The position numbers were made by a program, and so were the translations under genes. The notes under the pieces were generated by a model. That model was not told the DNA's origin, did no database searches, and saw only the letters and a program-made list of their open reading frames with translations. A stretch of 64,000 bases of DNA from Hordeum vulgare subsp. vulgare (lineage: Eukaryota; Streptophyta; Magnoliopsida; Poales; Poaceae): positions 111,354,189-111,418,188 of the forward strand of contig NC_058523.1 of NCBI RefSeq assembly GCF_904849725.1, in the 5' to 3' direction. This document shows, piece by piece, positions 12,701 through 24,500 of this stretch. Positions within the stretch are counted from its first letter, which is position 1. The number at the start of each line of letters is the position of its first letter.

Positions 12701-14745
12701 AGCTCATGAATATTATATACTTAGCTTGTTTTCCTCCAAAATGAGATAATTAGCCCATTTAGCTCCAAAAAGACATAATTAGGTAATTTAGCTCCAACAA
12801 TAGGAGAAGAGGAGAAGAAATAGGAAAAATGAAAAGAAAGAATAAGAAAAGAAGAGAAGAAGGAGAAGGAGGAGAAGGAGGAGGGGGAGGAGGAGGAGGA
12901 GAAGGCCAAGGACCTTCTAGTCCTTCTCCTCCTCCTCCTTCTCCTCCTTCTCCTCCTCCTTGATTTCTTCTTCTTCTCCTCCTCCTCCTCTTTCTTCTCC
13001 TCTTTCATATTATCCTTGCTTTAATTAACCCAACAATGACATAATTAGCCCATTTAGCTCCAAAATACCATAATAAGCTCAAAATGGCATAAGAACCTTG
13101 GTTAGCTCATGAATAGTATATACTTAGCCTGTTTTCCTCTAAAATGAGATAATTAGCCCATTTAGCTCCAAGAAGACATAATTAGGTAATTTAGCTCCAA
13201 CAAGAGGAGAAGAGGAGAAGAAATGGGAAAAATGAATAGAAAGAAGAAGAAGAAGAAGAGAAGAAGGAGAAGGAGGAGAAGGAGCAGGAGGAGGAGGAGG
13301 AGGAGGAGGAAGAGAAGGCCGAGGACCTTCTTGTCCTTCTCCTCCTCCTCCTTCTCCTCCTTCTCCTCCTTCTTCTTGATTTCTTCTTATTCTCCTCCTC
13401 CTCCTCTTTCTTCTCCTCTTTCATATTATCCTTGCTTTAATTAACCCCACATTGACATAATTAGCCCATTTAGCTCCAAAATACCATAATAAGCTCAAAA
13501 TGGCATAAGAACCTTGGTTAGCTCTTGAATATTATATACTTAGCTTGTTTTCCTCTAAATTGGGATAATTAGTCCATTTAGCTCCAAAAAGACATAATTA
13601 GGTAATTTAGCTCCAAGAAGAGGAGAACAGGAGAAGAAATAGGCAAAATGAAAAGAAAGAAGAAGAAGAAGAAGAAGAGAAGAAGGAGAAGGAGGAGGAG
13701 GTGGAGGAGGAGGAGGAGAAGGCCAAGGACCTTCTAGTCCTTCTCCTCCTCCTCCTTCTCCTCCTTCTCCTCCTTCTTCTTGATTTTTTCTTCTCCTCCT
13801 CCTCCTCTTTCTTCTCCTCTTTCATATTATCCTTGCTTTAATTAACCCAACAATGACATAATTAGCCCATTTAACACCAAAATACCATAATAAGCTCAAA
13901 ATGGCATAAGAACCTTGGTTAGCTCATGAATATTATATACTTAGCTTGTTTTCCTCTAAAATGGGATAATTAGCCCATTTAGCTCCAAAAAGACATAATT
14001 AGGTAATTTAGCTCCAACAAGAGGAGAAGAAATAGGAAAAATGAAAAGAAAGAAGAAGAAGAAGAAGAAGAAGAAGAAGAAGAGAAGAAGGAGGAGGAGG
14101 AGGAGGAGTAGGAGAAGGATAAGGCCAAGGACCTTCTAGTCCTTCTCCTCCTCCTCCTTCTCCTCCTTCTTCTTGATTTCTTCTTCTTCTCCTGCTCCTC
14201 CTCTTTCTTCTCCTCTTTCATATTATCCTTGCTTTAATTTCCCCAACAATGACATAATTAGCCCATTTAGCTACAAAATACCATAATAAGCTCAAAATGG
14301 CATAAGAACCTTGGTTAGCTCATGAATATTATATACTTAGCTTGTTTTCCTCTAAAATGGGATAATTAGCCCATTTAGCTCCAAAAAGACATAATTAGGT
14401 AATTTAGCTGCAACAAGAGGAGAAGAGGAGAAGAAATAGGCAAAATGAAAAGAAAGAAGAAGAAGAAGAAGAGAAGAAGGAGAAGGAGGAGGAGGAGGAG
14501 GAGGAGCAGGAGGAGAAGGCCAAGGACCTTCTAGTCCTTCTCCTCCTCCTCCTTCTCCTCCTTCTTCTTGATTTCTTATTCTCCTCCTCCTCCTCCTCTT
14601 TTTCTCCTCTTTCATATTATCCTTGCTTTAATTTCCCCAACAATGACATAATTAGCCCATTTAGCTCCAAAATACCATAATAAGCTCAAAATGGCATAAG
14701 AACCTTGGTTAGCTCATGAATATTATATACTTAGCTTGTTTTCCT
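9790..14745 (+). repeat. Higher-order repeat, copy B of the 5,591-bp-spaced duplication
   Basis: This is the downstream partner of 4200-9150. Visible differences include a C for T near 13737, a CCC for TCC near 10551 and one extra triplet in the unit near 14180. The stretch 9150-9790 between the copies instead matches 6750-7390 (offset 2,398), so the array was rearranged in more than one register. Confidence 0.88.
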
Positions 14746-15184
14746 CTAAAATGGGATAATTAACCCATTTAGCTCCAAAAAGATATAATTAGGTAACTTA
14801 GCTCCAACAAGAGGATAAGAGGAGAAGAAATAGGCAAAATGAAAAGAAAGAAGAAGAAGAAGAAGAAGAAGAGAAGAAGGAGGAGGAGGAGGAGGAGGAG
14901 GAGAAGGCCAAGTACCTTCTAGTCCTTCTCCTCCTCCTCCTTCTCCTCCTTCTCCTCCTTCTTCTTGATTTCTTCTTCTTCTCCTCCTACTCCTCTTTCT
15001 TCTCCTCTTTCATATTATCCTTGCTTTAATTAACCCATTTAGCTCCAAAATGCCATAATAAGCTAAAAATGGCATGAGAACCTTGGTTAGCTCATTATTA
15101 TATTCTTAGCTTGTTTTCCGCTAAAAATGACATAATTAGCTGAAAACATCATATTTTGTTCTTCTTCTGACTTTCTTATTCACA

Positions 15185-15193
15185 TTTTTGCAG
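15185..15193 (+). other. Putative splice acceptor ending the CACTA-L array intron
   Basis: A pyrimidine-rich stretch ends in TTTTTGCAG directly before the sequence ATTGGATATACTACATG. The same arrangement recurs at 25357-25365. It fits the acceptor of the intron whose donor is visible in CACTA-R at 18558. The donor for this copy would lie upstream of the window. Confidence 0.6.
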
Positions 15194-15237
15194 ATTGGAT
15201 ATACTACATGCATGGAAGCTGGCATTCATGGAGTTGA
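15194..15237 (+). pseudogene. Terminal exon of a CACTA accessory gene (fragment)
   Basis: After the putative acceptor a short reading frame runs to a TGA at 15235-15237. It is conserved at 25366-25409 with only a few changes. I infer it to be the last coding exon, or the start of the 3' UTR, of the gene whose upstream exons are at 16165-18557 in the other copy. The phase across the giant intron cannot be proved from sequence alone, so the coding status is uncertain. Confidence 0.4.
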
Positions 15238-15497
15238 ACAATGTCGATGGATGAACTCTATATGTATATCATCTAGTTTTCATTTAAGTTGATGAACAAT
15301 GTCGAACTATATGTATATGTATATATGGATAAACAGTGCAATACTTTGTATGTTGGTTCTTTCGATATATGGGGATGTACATTGATTTATATGTATATCA
15401 TATATGTGTGGTGAATTATATGTAAGTGTTGGCAAGTATATGTGTGGTGAACTATATATCATATATGTGTGGTGAATTATGTAAATGTGCTGTCAAA

Positions 15498-15499
<2 letters not shown>
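15238..15499 (+). other. AT-rich 3' UTR-like region of CACTA-L
   Basis: Non-coding, AT-rich sequence with repeated ATATGTATAT and TGTGGTGAA phrases. It matches 25410-25668 in CACTA-R. No ORF of note was seen. It is probably the 3' untranslated region or spacer before the subterminal repeats. Confidence 0.6.

Positions 15500-15565
<66 letters not shown>
15500..15565 (+). repeat. Compound (TA)n(TG)n microsatellite
   Basis: An uninterrupted TA dinucleotide run passes directly into a TG run. The same compound tract is at 25669-25749 in CACTA-R but is longer, so it is an inherited part of the element that has changed length between copies. Confidence 0.97.
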
Positions 15566-15567
<2 letters not shown>

Positions 15568-15606
15568 ATGAAATAATATAAAACAAAAAAACAGCTACTA
15601 TATGGG

Positions 15607-15957
15607 CTCTTTGCCGTCTGCTAGCTGATGGCAAAGACCTGTGCCATCAGCTGGCAGATGGCAAAGGTGCCACATGGCACCCAGCTGTGCATCCTGGGGT
15701 GTTTATATAGGCTCTTTGCCGTCAGCCTCCAGGGTGGGAAGACGACAAAGAAGAGGGCACAGAGGAGGGGGGAGGAGGAGGCAGACGGGAAAGAGTGGAG
15801 GGGGGGAGGGGAGGAGGAGGCAGACGGCAAAGATGAAGGGGGAGGTAGAAGGCAAAGAGTGGAGGGGGGGAGGAGGAGGCAGACGCAAAGATAAAGGGGG
15901 AGGCAGACGGCAAAGATAAAGGGGGAGGCAGACGACAAAGCCTCCGTTAACCCCTAA
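15607..15957 (+). repeat. CACTA subterminal repeat region (CACTA-L)
   Basis: Multiple copies of TTTGCCGTC and its complement GACGGCAAA occur in both orientations. Such clusters near CACTA ends are the expected binding sites for the element's DNA-binding transposition protein (established for En/Spm; inferred here). A near-perfect 24-bp inverted repeat (15610-15633 with 15642-15665, 8-base loop) opens the region. From 15780 to 15940 the strand is purine-rich (GGGGGAGGCAGACGGCAAAG-like units). The region stops at a junction after CCCCTAA at 15957. Confidence 0.85.
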
Positions 15958-16164
15958 TGCCCATGATCAGGAAACCATGATCATCTATTGACTAACGAGC
16001 TAGCCAACTAGAGGCTTGCTAGGGACACATTGTGATCTATTTATTCACACATGTATTACTGTTTCCTGTTAATACAATTATAGCATGAACAATAGACGAT
16101 TATCATGAACAAGGAAATATGATAATAACCATTTTATTATTGCCTCTAGGGCATATTTCCAACA
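15958..16164 (-). mobile_element. BARE/Angela-type Copia LTR fragment (first about 207 bp)
   Basis: Read on the minus strand the fragment begins TGTTGGAAATATGCCCTAG at 16164 and is clearly related to the start of the Angela-type LTRs at 47763 and 54874. Only the first 207 bases are present. The LTR edge at 16164 abuts the CACTA-R coding sequence, while the other side is cut abruptly against CACTA-L subterminal sequence. This suggests a Copia insertion in CACTA-R that was later deleted together with intervening DNA. Confidence 0.85.
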
Positions 16165-18557
16165 AGAGGTGCTGGTCGGGTAGGGAAGAAGGGGAAGGGT
16201 ACAGGGAGAGGTGGTGGCCGCGGAAGATCCAGGAGGACTGTTGAGCCGTCCTCGCCACCACCACCAGCTTATTCACCCGAGCATAGGAGTAGTATGGTCG
16301 ACCCGTTTGCGGAGGAGGCTACGGGGACTCCATTCCAGGAGCCTGTTGTTGACGGGCATTCATCCCATGAGACTCCGGTCCAGGAGCAGCCTCGGGTCGA
16401 GGTGCATTCGGCCCAGGAGCAGCCGGAGGAGACTACGGTTCCGGAGGCTTCACCCGACGTGGAGAGGCCCGGATGGGAGACCTGGCCGGATCGTACCGAG
16501 TTGCCGGATTGGACCGAGGGTCCGGGTGGCTCAGGGGGCGGGGATGGCGGGGATGAGCTTACGGATAGTGAGGGCGATGTGCAGGTGGACGGGGCCACCG
16601 TGTACAAGCGTGGTAGTACACGTCTCCCGGTCGCCCCGGCTACCCGCAAGCAGAGGCCGGTGATTAAACCTTAAGGAGATAGGTAAGTACATTTACCTTT
16701 TTTTAGCTTTTGCCTTCAAGTTTGTTCAAATATCTAATGCGTTGACCTTATCATACTGCAGGGGATGGGTACACCCTCTTGGAGTCCGCAGGCCGAACTC
16801 CGTCCTTGGTGTACTTTGCCGGACAAATTTCCCGGGGTTTGTCACGTTGCCTGGTGAGGATCAGGTTCCTACACTAGGATTTACCTCGGAGCACTACCAG
16901 GCTGCGCAGGCCCCGCCGGAGGAGATTATAGATGGTGTCTTGTGGCACACGAGGGTCGAGATGGTGATCAAGAGCTTTTGGGTAAAATACGATTTTACAG
17001 AATCTAAAATTAACAATATAGCTAATTATTGTACTAATCGGTGTTTTCACGTTTGATTGCAGAACTTCTATAAGTGTGAGGATGGATATGAGGAGGAGGC
17101 GGCCAGGGTTCTCGAGGCCGAGTGTAGGCGGTTACTACAGAACTTGCGCCACGAGGCTCGGCCGTAGGCTATTCGAGATTACTACGCCACGCGTGGTATT
17201 AAGAAGCAGAAGAAGGATTGTCGCGGAAAGATTCTGAAGAAGGAGCAATACATGAAGGTAATTACCTATTCTTAAGTCCTTCTACGTTGTTTTCTTGATT
17301 TCATTCATAGGCGTAGCGTTGAAAATTCTTTCTAATAACTTACAGGTGCCCCCGAGATGGTGTGCGGATAAGATGGATTGTTGGGAGGCGTTGGTTGATG
17401 AGTGGTGCACACGCAGCTGGCGAGCCGTCCACGGGAATGCGAAGGATCGGCGTAGCCAAATGGTTGGTGTGCCACACCATCAAGGCAGCGCCAACTTACT
17501 TCAGTTTGGATGAAACTGGGTATGTGATTTGCTTCATGATTCATGCAATTCATTCTTGATGCTAATATTTTGTTCGTCTCTTTTAGGCGCATCACAATAA
17601 GACTGAGATGCCACACTTGTACGACCTTTATGGCATGGCCCATACTGCCTCGTACAAGAAGGCGAAGGCATTCTCTGAGTCTAACCTGGATGATCCCAAT
17701 AACTTCACCAACATATCATCCCACCAGAAGCTCGTGGCAGATAGGGACGCAGGGAAGGCTCCGAAAGGGGATGACTTTAACCCTAGCCAGGAACCTTTGG
17801 ATCCAGAGCTGGTGATGATATCTGGTGGCGGGAGGCCCCATGGCTTGATAGCCATTGGAGATGGGATAATACGTTGTCCACTCACTCTTCCGGAGATCAA
17901 GGCGCGCCAGTCGAGCAGCTGTCCTGAGATAACGCGTCGTCCACGGCCAGTCGAACTTGCCATCGAGGTTAGTTGTATGGACTAAGAACACTTTCATCCA
18001 TTTCATTATGTGTGTCACCATAGATCATTACTGTGGTAATTAGGAATGGTGTTTAAGGCTGCTCTTCAGAAAGAGAGAGCGGCAAACCAGACTGCTCTTG
18101 AGAAAGAGAGATTGGCAAGCCAGGCTGCTCTTCAGGCTGCTCTTGATGAGAGGGACCAGACCACGGCACGATCGCTTGAGGAGGAGAGGGCCCGGAATGA
18201 GGCGGGTCAACGGGCCCTGTACGAGCTTTTTGTGGTATGTTTTTTTTCACATTAGCCAAATCATGTGTGTAATGTCTGTTTCATTACTAACTAATATGAC
18301 CCACTCTTCAGGGTCCGTGCGAGAAGAGCGGTCAAGTCCCTTCGCCGATGCCCGTCTTCTCTTCGATTGGCACGGTGAGTTTCATTATAAACTAGTATTA
18401 ATAATTGAGTGTCATCATGCTAACACAGACATTGCAAAATATATTTTCTGCAGAATAACTCCCGAGCGGCATCGCACGACCCTTCTCCAGGGTAACCGTC
18501 TCCAAACGAAGCCGCCACGAGCAACCGTGGTGTTTCTCCTCCTTGATGACCACTACG
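16165..18557 (+). pseudogene. En/Spm (CACTA) accessory transposase-like gene, 5'-truncated and decayed
   Basis: A multi-exon structure is visible. Exons lie at about 16165-16682, 16762-16981, 17063-17257, 17346-17519, 17587-17967, 18044-18234, 18312-18374 and 18454-18557, all with GT..AG introns of 63-89 bp. Recognisable phrases are RGSTRLP, NFPGFVTLPG, VPPRWCADKMDCW, HHQGSA and HNKTEMPHLYDLYGMAHT, which I associate with the plant transposase family of CACTA second genes (Pfam Transposase_24/Ptta; recognised, not searched). The first exon is acidic, rich in Pro and Glu. The 18044-18234 exon encodes repeated ALQKERAA-type heptads predicting a coiled coil. In-frame stops occur near 16674, 17167 and 17510, and again in the last exon, so it cannot encode a full protein. 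The 5' end is cut by the BARE fragment. The DDE transposase partner is absent. Confidence 0.72.
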
Positions 18558-21500
18558 GTAAGTTTCTCCTCCAAACTTAGCTTGTTTTACTCTAAAATGA
18601 GATAATTAGCCAATTTAGCTCCAAGAAGACATAATTAGGTAATTTAGCTCCAACAAGAGGATAAGAAATAGGAAAAATGAAAAGAAAGAAGAAGAAGAAG
18701 AAGAAGAGAATAAGGAGAAGGAGGAGAAGGAGGAGGAGGAGGAGAAGGAGGAGAAGGCCAGGGACCTTCTAGTCCTTCTCCTCCTCCTCCTTCTCCTCCT
18801 TCTTTTTGATTTCTTCTTCTTCTCCTCCTCCTCCTCTTTCTTCTCCTCTTTCATATTATCCTTGCTTTAATTTCCCCAACAATGACATAATTAGCCCATT
18901 TAGCTCCAAAATACCATAATAAGCTCAAAATGGCATAAGAACCTTGGTTAGCTCATGAATACTATATACTTAGCTTGTTTTCCTCTAAAATGGGATAATT
19001 AGCCCATTTAGCTCCAAGAAGACATAATTAGGTAATTTAGCTCCAAAAGGAGGAGAAGAGGAGAAGAAATAGGAAAAATGAAAAGAAAGAAGAAGAAGAA
19101 GAAGAGAAGAAGGAGAAGGAGGAGAAGGAGGAGGAGGAGAAGGCCAAGGACCTTCTAGTCCTTCTCCTCCTCCTCGTTCTCCTCGTTCTCCTCCTTCTTC
19201 TTGATTTCTTCTTCTTCTCCTCCTCCTCCTATTTCTTCTCCTCTTTCATATTATCCTTGCTTTAATTTCCCCAACAATGACATAATTAGCCCATTTAGCT
19301 CCAAAATACCATAATAAGCTCAAAATGGCATCAGAACCTTGGTTAGCTCACGAATATTATATACTTAGCTTGTTTTCCTCTAAAATGAGATAATTATCCC
19401 ATTTAGCTCCAAGAAGACATAATTAGGTAATTTAGCTCCAACAAGAGGAGAAGAGGAGAAGAAGTAGGAAAAATGAAAAGAAAGAAGAAGAAAAGAAGAG
19501 AAGAAGGAGAAGGAGGAGAAGGAGGAGGAGGAGGAGGAGGAGGAGGAGAAGGCCAAGGACCTTCTAGTCCTTCTCCTCCTCCTCGTTCTCCTCCTTCTCC
19601 TCCTTCTTGATTTCTTCTTCTTCTCCTCCTCCTCCTCTTTCTTCTCATCTTTCATATTATCCTTGCTTTAATTTCCCCAACAATGACATAATTAGCCCAT
19701 TTAGCTCCAAAATACCATAATAAGCTCAAAATGGCATAAGAACCTTGGTTACCTCATGAATATTATATACTTAGCTTGTTTTCCTCTAAAATGAGATAAT
19801 TAGCCCATTTAGCTCCAAAAATACGTAATTAGGTAATTTAGCTCCAACAAGAGGAGAAGAGGAGAAGAAATAGGAAAAATAAAAACAAAGAAGAAGAAAA
19901 GAAGAGAAGAAGGAGAAGGAGGAGAAGGAGCAGGAGGAGGAGGAGGAGGAGGAGAAGGCCAAGGTCCTTCTAGTCCTTCTCCTCCTCCTCCTCCTCCTTC
20001 TTCGTGATTTCTTCTTCTTCTCCTCCTCCTCCTCTTTCTTCTCCTCTTTCATATTATCCTTGCTTTAATTAACCCAACAATGACATAATTATCCCATTTA
20101 GCTCCAAAATACCATAATAAGCTCAAAATGGCATAGGAACCTTGGTTAGCTCATGAATATTATATACTTAGCCTGTTTTCCTCTAAAATGAGATAATTAG
20201 CCCATTTAGCTCCAAGGAGACATAATTAGGTAATTTAGCTCCAACAAGAGGAGAAGAGGAGAAGAAATAGGAAAAATGAAAAGAAAGAAGAAGAAGAAGA
20301 AGAGAAGAAGGAGAAGGAGGAGAAGGAGGAGGAGGAGGAGGAGGAGGAGGAAGAGAAGGCCAAGGATCTTCTATTCATTCTCCTCCTCCTCCTTATCCTC
20401 CTTCTCCTCCTTCTTCTTCATTTCTTATTCTTCTCCTGCTCCTCATCTTTTTCTCCTCTTTCATATTATCATTGCTTTAATTAACCCAACAATGACATAA
20501 TTAGCCCATTTAGCTCCAAGATACCATAATAAGCTCAAAATGGCATAAGAACCTTGGTTAGCTCATGAATATTATATACTTAGCTTGTTTTCCTCTAAAA
20601 TTAGATAATTAGCCCATTTAGCTCCAAGAAGACATAATTAGGTAATTTAGCTCCAACAAGAGGAGAAGAGGAGAAGAAATAGGAAAACTACAAAGAAATA
20701 AGAAGAAGAAGAGAAGCAGGAGAAGGAGGAGAAGGAGGAGGAGGAGGAGGAGGAGAAGGCCAAGGACCTTCTAGTCCTTCTCCTCCTTCTCCTCCTTCTT
20801 CTTGATTTCTTCTTCTTCTCCTCCTCCTCCTCTTTCTTCTCCTCTTTAATATTATACTTGCTTTAATTTCCCCAACAATGACATAATTAGCCCATTTAGC
20901 TCCAAAATACCATAATAAGCTCAAAATGGCATAATAACCTTGGTTAGCTCATGAATATTATATACTTAGCTTGTTTTCCTCTAAAATGAGATAATTAGCC
21001 CATTTAGCTCCAAAAGACATAATTAGGTAATTTAGCTCCAACAAGAGGAGAGGAGGAGAATAAATAGGAAAAATGAAAAGAAAGAAGAAGAAAAGAAGAG
21101 AAGAAGGAGAAGGAGGAGGAGGAGGAGGAGGAGAAGGCCAAGGACCTTCTAGTCCTTCTCCTCCTCCTCCTTCTCCTCCTTCTCCTCCTTCTTCTTGATT
21201 TCTTATTCTTCTCCTCCTCCTATTCTTTCTTCTCCTCTTTCATATTATCCTTTCTTTAATTAACCCAACAATGACATAATTAGCCCATTTAGCTCCAAAA
21301 TACCATAATAAGCTCAAAATGGCATAAGAACCTTGGTTAGCTCATGAATATTATATACTTAGCCTGTTTTCCTCAAAAATGAGATAATTAGCCCATTTAG
21401 CTCCAAGAAGACATAATTAGGTAATTTAGCTCCAACAAGAGGAGAAGAGGAGAAGAAATAGGAAAAATGAAAAGAAAGAAGAAGAAGAAGAAGCGAAGAA

Positions 21501-24500
21501 GGAGAAGGAGGAGAAGGAGGAGGAGGAGGAGGAGGAGGAAGAGAAGGCCAAGGACCTTCTAGTCCTTCTCCTCCTCCTCCTTCTTCTTGATTTCTTCTTA
21601 TTCTCCTCCTCCTACTCTTTCTTCTCCTCTTTCATATAATCCTTGCTATAATTAACCCAAAAATGACATAATTAGCCCATTTAGCTCCCAAATACCATAA
21701 TAAGCTCAAAATGGCATAAGAACCTTGGTTACCTCATGAATATTATATACTTAGCTTGTTTTCCTCTAAAATGGGATAAGTAGCCCATTTAGCTCCAAAA
21801 AGACATAATTAGGTAATTTAGCTCCAACAAGAGGAGAAGAGGAGAAGAAATAGGCAAAATGAAAAGAAAGAAGAAGAAGAAGAAGAAGAGAAGAAGGAGA
21901 AGGAGGAGGAGGAGGAGGAGAAGGCCAAGGACCTTCTAGTCCTTCTCCTCCTCCTTCTCCTCCTTCTCCTCCTTCTTCTTGATTTTTTATTCTTCTCCTC
22001 CTCCTCCTCTTTCTTCTCCTATTTCATATTATCCTTGCTTCAATTAACCCAACAATGACATAATTAGCCCATTTAGCACCAAAATACCATAATAAGCTCA
22101 AAATGGCATAAGAACCTTGGTTAGCTCATGAATATTATATGCTTAGCTTGTTTTCCTATAAAATGGGATAATTAGCCCATTTAGCTCCAAGAAGACATAA
22201 TTAGGTAATTTAGGTGCAACAAGAGGAGAAGAGGAGAAGAAATAGGCAGAATGAAAAGAAAGAAGAAGAAGAAGAAGAAGAGAAGAAGGAGAAGGAGGAG
22301 GAGGAGGAGGAGGAGAAGGCCAAGGACCTTCAAGTCCTTCTACTCCTTCTCCTCCTTCTTCTTGATTTCTTCTTCTTCTCCTCCTCCTCCTCTTTCTTCT
22401 CCTCTTTCATATTATACGTTCTTTAATTTCCCCAACAATGACATAATTAGCCCATTTAGCTCCAAAATACCATAATAAGCTCAAAATGGCATAAGAACCT
22501 TGGTTAGCTCATGAATATTGTATACTTATCTTGTTTTCCTCTAAAGTGAGATAATTAGCCCATTTAGCTCCCAAAAGACATAATTGGGTAATTTAGCTCC
22601 AACAAGAGGAGAAGAGGAGAAGAAATAGGAAAAACGAAAAGAAAGAAGAAGAAAAGAAGAGAAGAAGGAGAAGGAGGAGGAGGAGGAGCAGGAGAAGGCC
22701 AAGGACCTTCTAGTCCTTCTCCTCCTCCTCCTTCTACTTCTTCTCCTCCTCCTTCTAGATTTCTTCTTCTTCTCCTCCTCCTCCTCTTTCTTCTCCTCTT
22801 TCATATTATCCTTGCTTTAATTAACCCAACAATAACATAATTAGCCCATTTAGCTCCAAAATACCATAATAAGCTCAAAATGGCATAAGAACCTTGGTTA
22901 GCTCATGAATATTATATACTTAGCCTGTTTTCCTCTAAAATGAGATAATTAGACCATTTAGCTCCAAGAAGACATAATTAGGTAATTTAGATCCAACAAG
23001 AGGAGAAGAGGAGAACAAATAGGAAAAATGAAAAGAAAGAAGAAGAAGAAGAAGAGAAGAAGGAGAAGGAGGAGAAGGAGGAGGAGGAGGAGGAGGAGGA
23101 GGAAGAGAAGGCCGAGGACCTTCTAGTCCTTCTCCTCCTCCTCCTTCTCCTCCTTCTCCTCCTTCTTCTTGATTTCTTCCTATTCTCCTCCTCCTCCTCT
23201 TTCTTCTCCTCTTTCATATTATCCTTGCTTTAATTAACCCAACAATGACATAATTAGCCCATTTAGCTCCAAAATACCATAATAAGCTCAAAATGGCATA
23301 AGAACCTTGGTTAGCTCATGAATATTATATAGTTAGATTGTTTTCCTCTAAAATGGGATAATTAGTCCATTTAGCTCCAACAAGACATAATTAGGTAATT
23401 TAGCTCCAATAAGAGGAGAAGAGGAGAAGAAATAGGCAAAATGAAAAGAAAGAAGAAGAAGAAGAAGAAGAGAAGAAGGAGAAGGAGGAGGAGGAGGAGG
23501 AGGAGGAGGATAAGGCCAAGGACCTTCTAGTCCTTGTCCTCCTCCTCCTTCTCCTCCTTCTCCTCCTTCTTCTTGATTTTTTCTTCTCCTCCTCCTCCTC
23601 TTTCTTCTCCTCTTTCATATTATCCTTGCTTTAATTAACCCAACAATGACATAATTAGCCCATTTAGCACCAAAATACCATAATAAGCTCAAAATGGCAT
23701 AAGAACCTTGGTTAGCTCATGAATATTTTATACTTAGCTTGTTTTCCTCTAAAATGGGATAATTAGCCCATTTAGCTCCAAAAAGACATAATTAGGTAAT
23801 TTAGCTCCAACAAGAGGAGAAGAGGAGAATAAATAGGAAAAATGAAAAGAAAGAAGAAGAAGAAGAAGAAGAAGAGAAGAAGGAGGAGGAGGAGGAGTAG
23901 GAGAAGGAGAAGGCCAAGGACCTTCTAGTCCTTCTCCTCCTCCTCCTTCTCCTCCTTCTTCTTGATTTCTTCTTTTTCTCCTCCTCCTACTCTTTCTTGT
24001 TATCCTTGCTTTAATTTCCCCAACAATGACATAATTAGCCCATTTCGCTCCAAAATACCATAATAAGCTCAAAATGGCATAAGAACCTTGGTTAGCTCAT
24101 GAATATTTTATACTTAGCTTGTTTTCCTCTAAAATGGGATAATTAGCCCGTTTAGCTCCAAAAAGACATAATTAGGTAATTTAGCTCCAACAAGAGGAGA
24201 AGAGGAGAAGAAATAGGAAAAATGAAAAGAAAGAAGAAGAAGAAGAAGAAGAAGAAGAGAAGGAGGAGGAGGAGGAGGAGTAGGAGAAGGAGAGGGCCAA
24301 GGACCTTCTAGTCCTTCTCCTCCTCCTCCTTCTCCTCCTTCTCCTCCTTCTTGATTTCTTCTTCTTCTCCTCCTCCTCCTCTTTCTTCTCCACTTTCATA
24401 TTATCCTTGCTTTAATTTCCCCAACAATGAAATAATTAGCCCATTTAGCTCCAAAATACCATAATAAGCTCAAAATGGCATAAGAACCTTGGTTAGCTCA

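Larger units (their letters stand above)
1..15130 (+). repeat. Tandem array of about 38 units of about 398 bp, each a purine/pyrimidine foldback
   Basis: Each unit has two halves. One is AT-rich and contains degenerate copies of ATAATTAGCCCATTTAGCTCC. The other is a purine tract of about 100-130 bases (GAA, GGA and GAAGG runs), a fixed centre reading AAGGACCTTCTAGTCCTT, and a pyrimidine tract of similar length that is its approximate reverse complement. I counted 38 centres, the first near 135 and the last near 14910. Units differ mainly by gain or loss of GAA/GGA triplets. The array lies in the position of the last intron of a CACTA gene, as judged from the second copy at 18558-25365. Short ORFs read from it are low-complexity products of the triplet tracts. 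Confidence 0.93.
1..15957 (+). mobile_element. CACTA DNA transposon, 3' portion (CACTA-L), truncated at both ends
   Basis: From about 15131 to 15957 this segment matches 25300-26160 base for base apart from scattered changes. That second segment leads into a clear CACTA 3' end at 26424, so the left segment is the 3' part of another copy of the same element family. Its order is tandem array, splice acceptor, short exon, TA/TG microsatellite, subterminal repeats. The 5' part lies off the window. The true 3' end is missing because the sequence switches to a BARE-type LTR fragment after 15957. The Caspar-like label is tentative; the superfamily is well supported. Confidence 0.85.

Noticed and set aside
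7..15000. Dozens of 60-105-codon ORFs on both strands of the array as real genes
   Set aside because: They are Glu/Lys/Arg- or Ser/Phe-rich translations of GAA/GGA and TCC/TTC tracts repeated in every unit. Length changes follow triplet slippage and no domain is seen.
1..15130. Regular repeats as a CRISPR array
   Set aside because: Units are about 398 bp, contiguous and variable throughout, with no short constant repeat plus unique spacers. The context is a plant transposon.
1..15130. Centromeric or subtelomeric satellite
   Set aside because: The array is bounded by CACTA gene sequence and recurs inside a second CACTA copy, so it belongs to the transposon.
15621..16140. Pro/Ser- and Gly/Arg-rich ORFs over CACTA subterminal sequence (also 25665-26280)
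   Set aside because: They overlap in all frames and follow from GGGGGAGG-type purine strings and the TTTGCCGTC motif. No conserved protein features.
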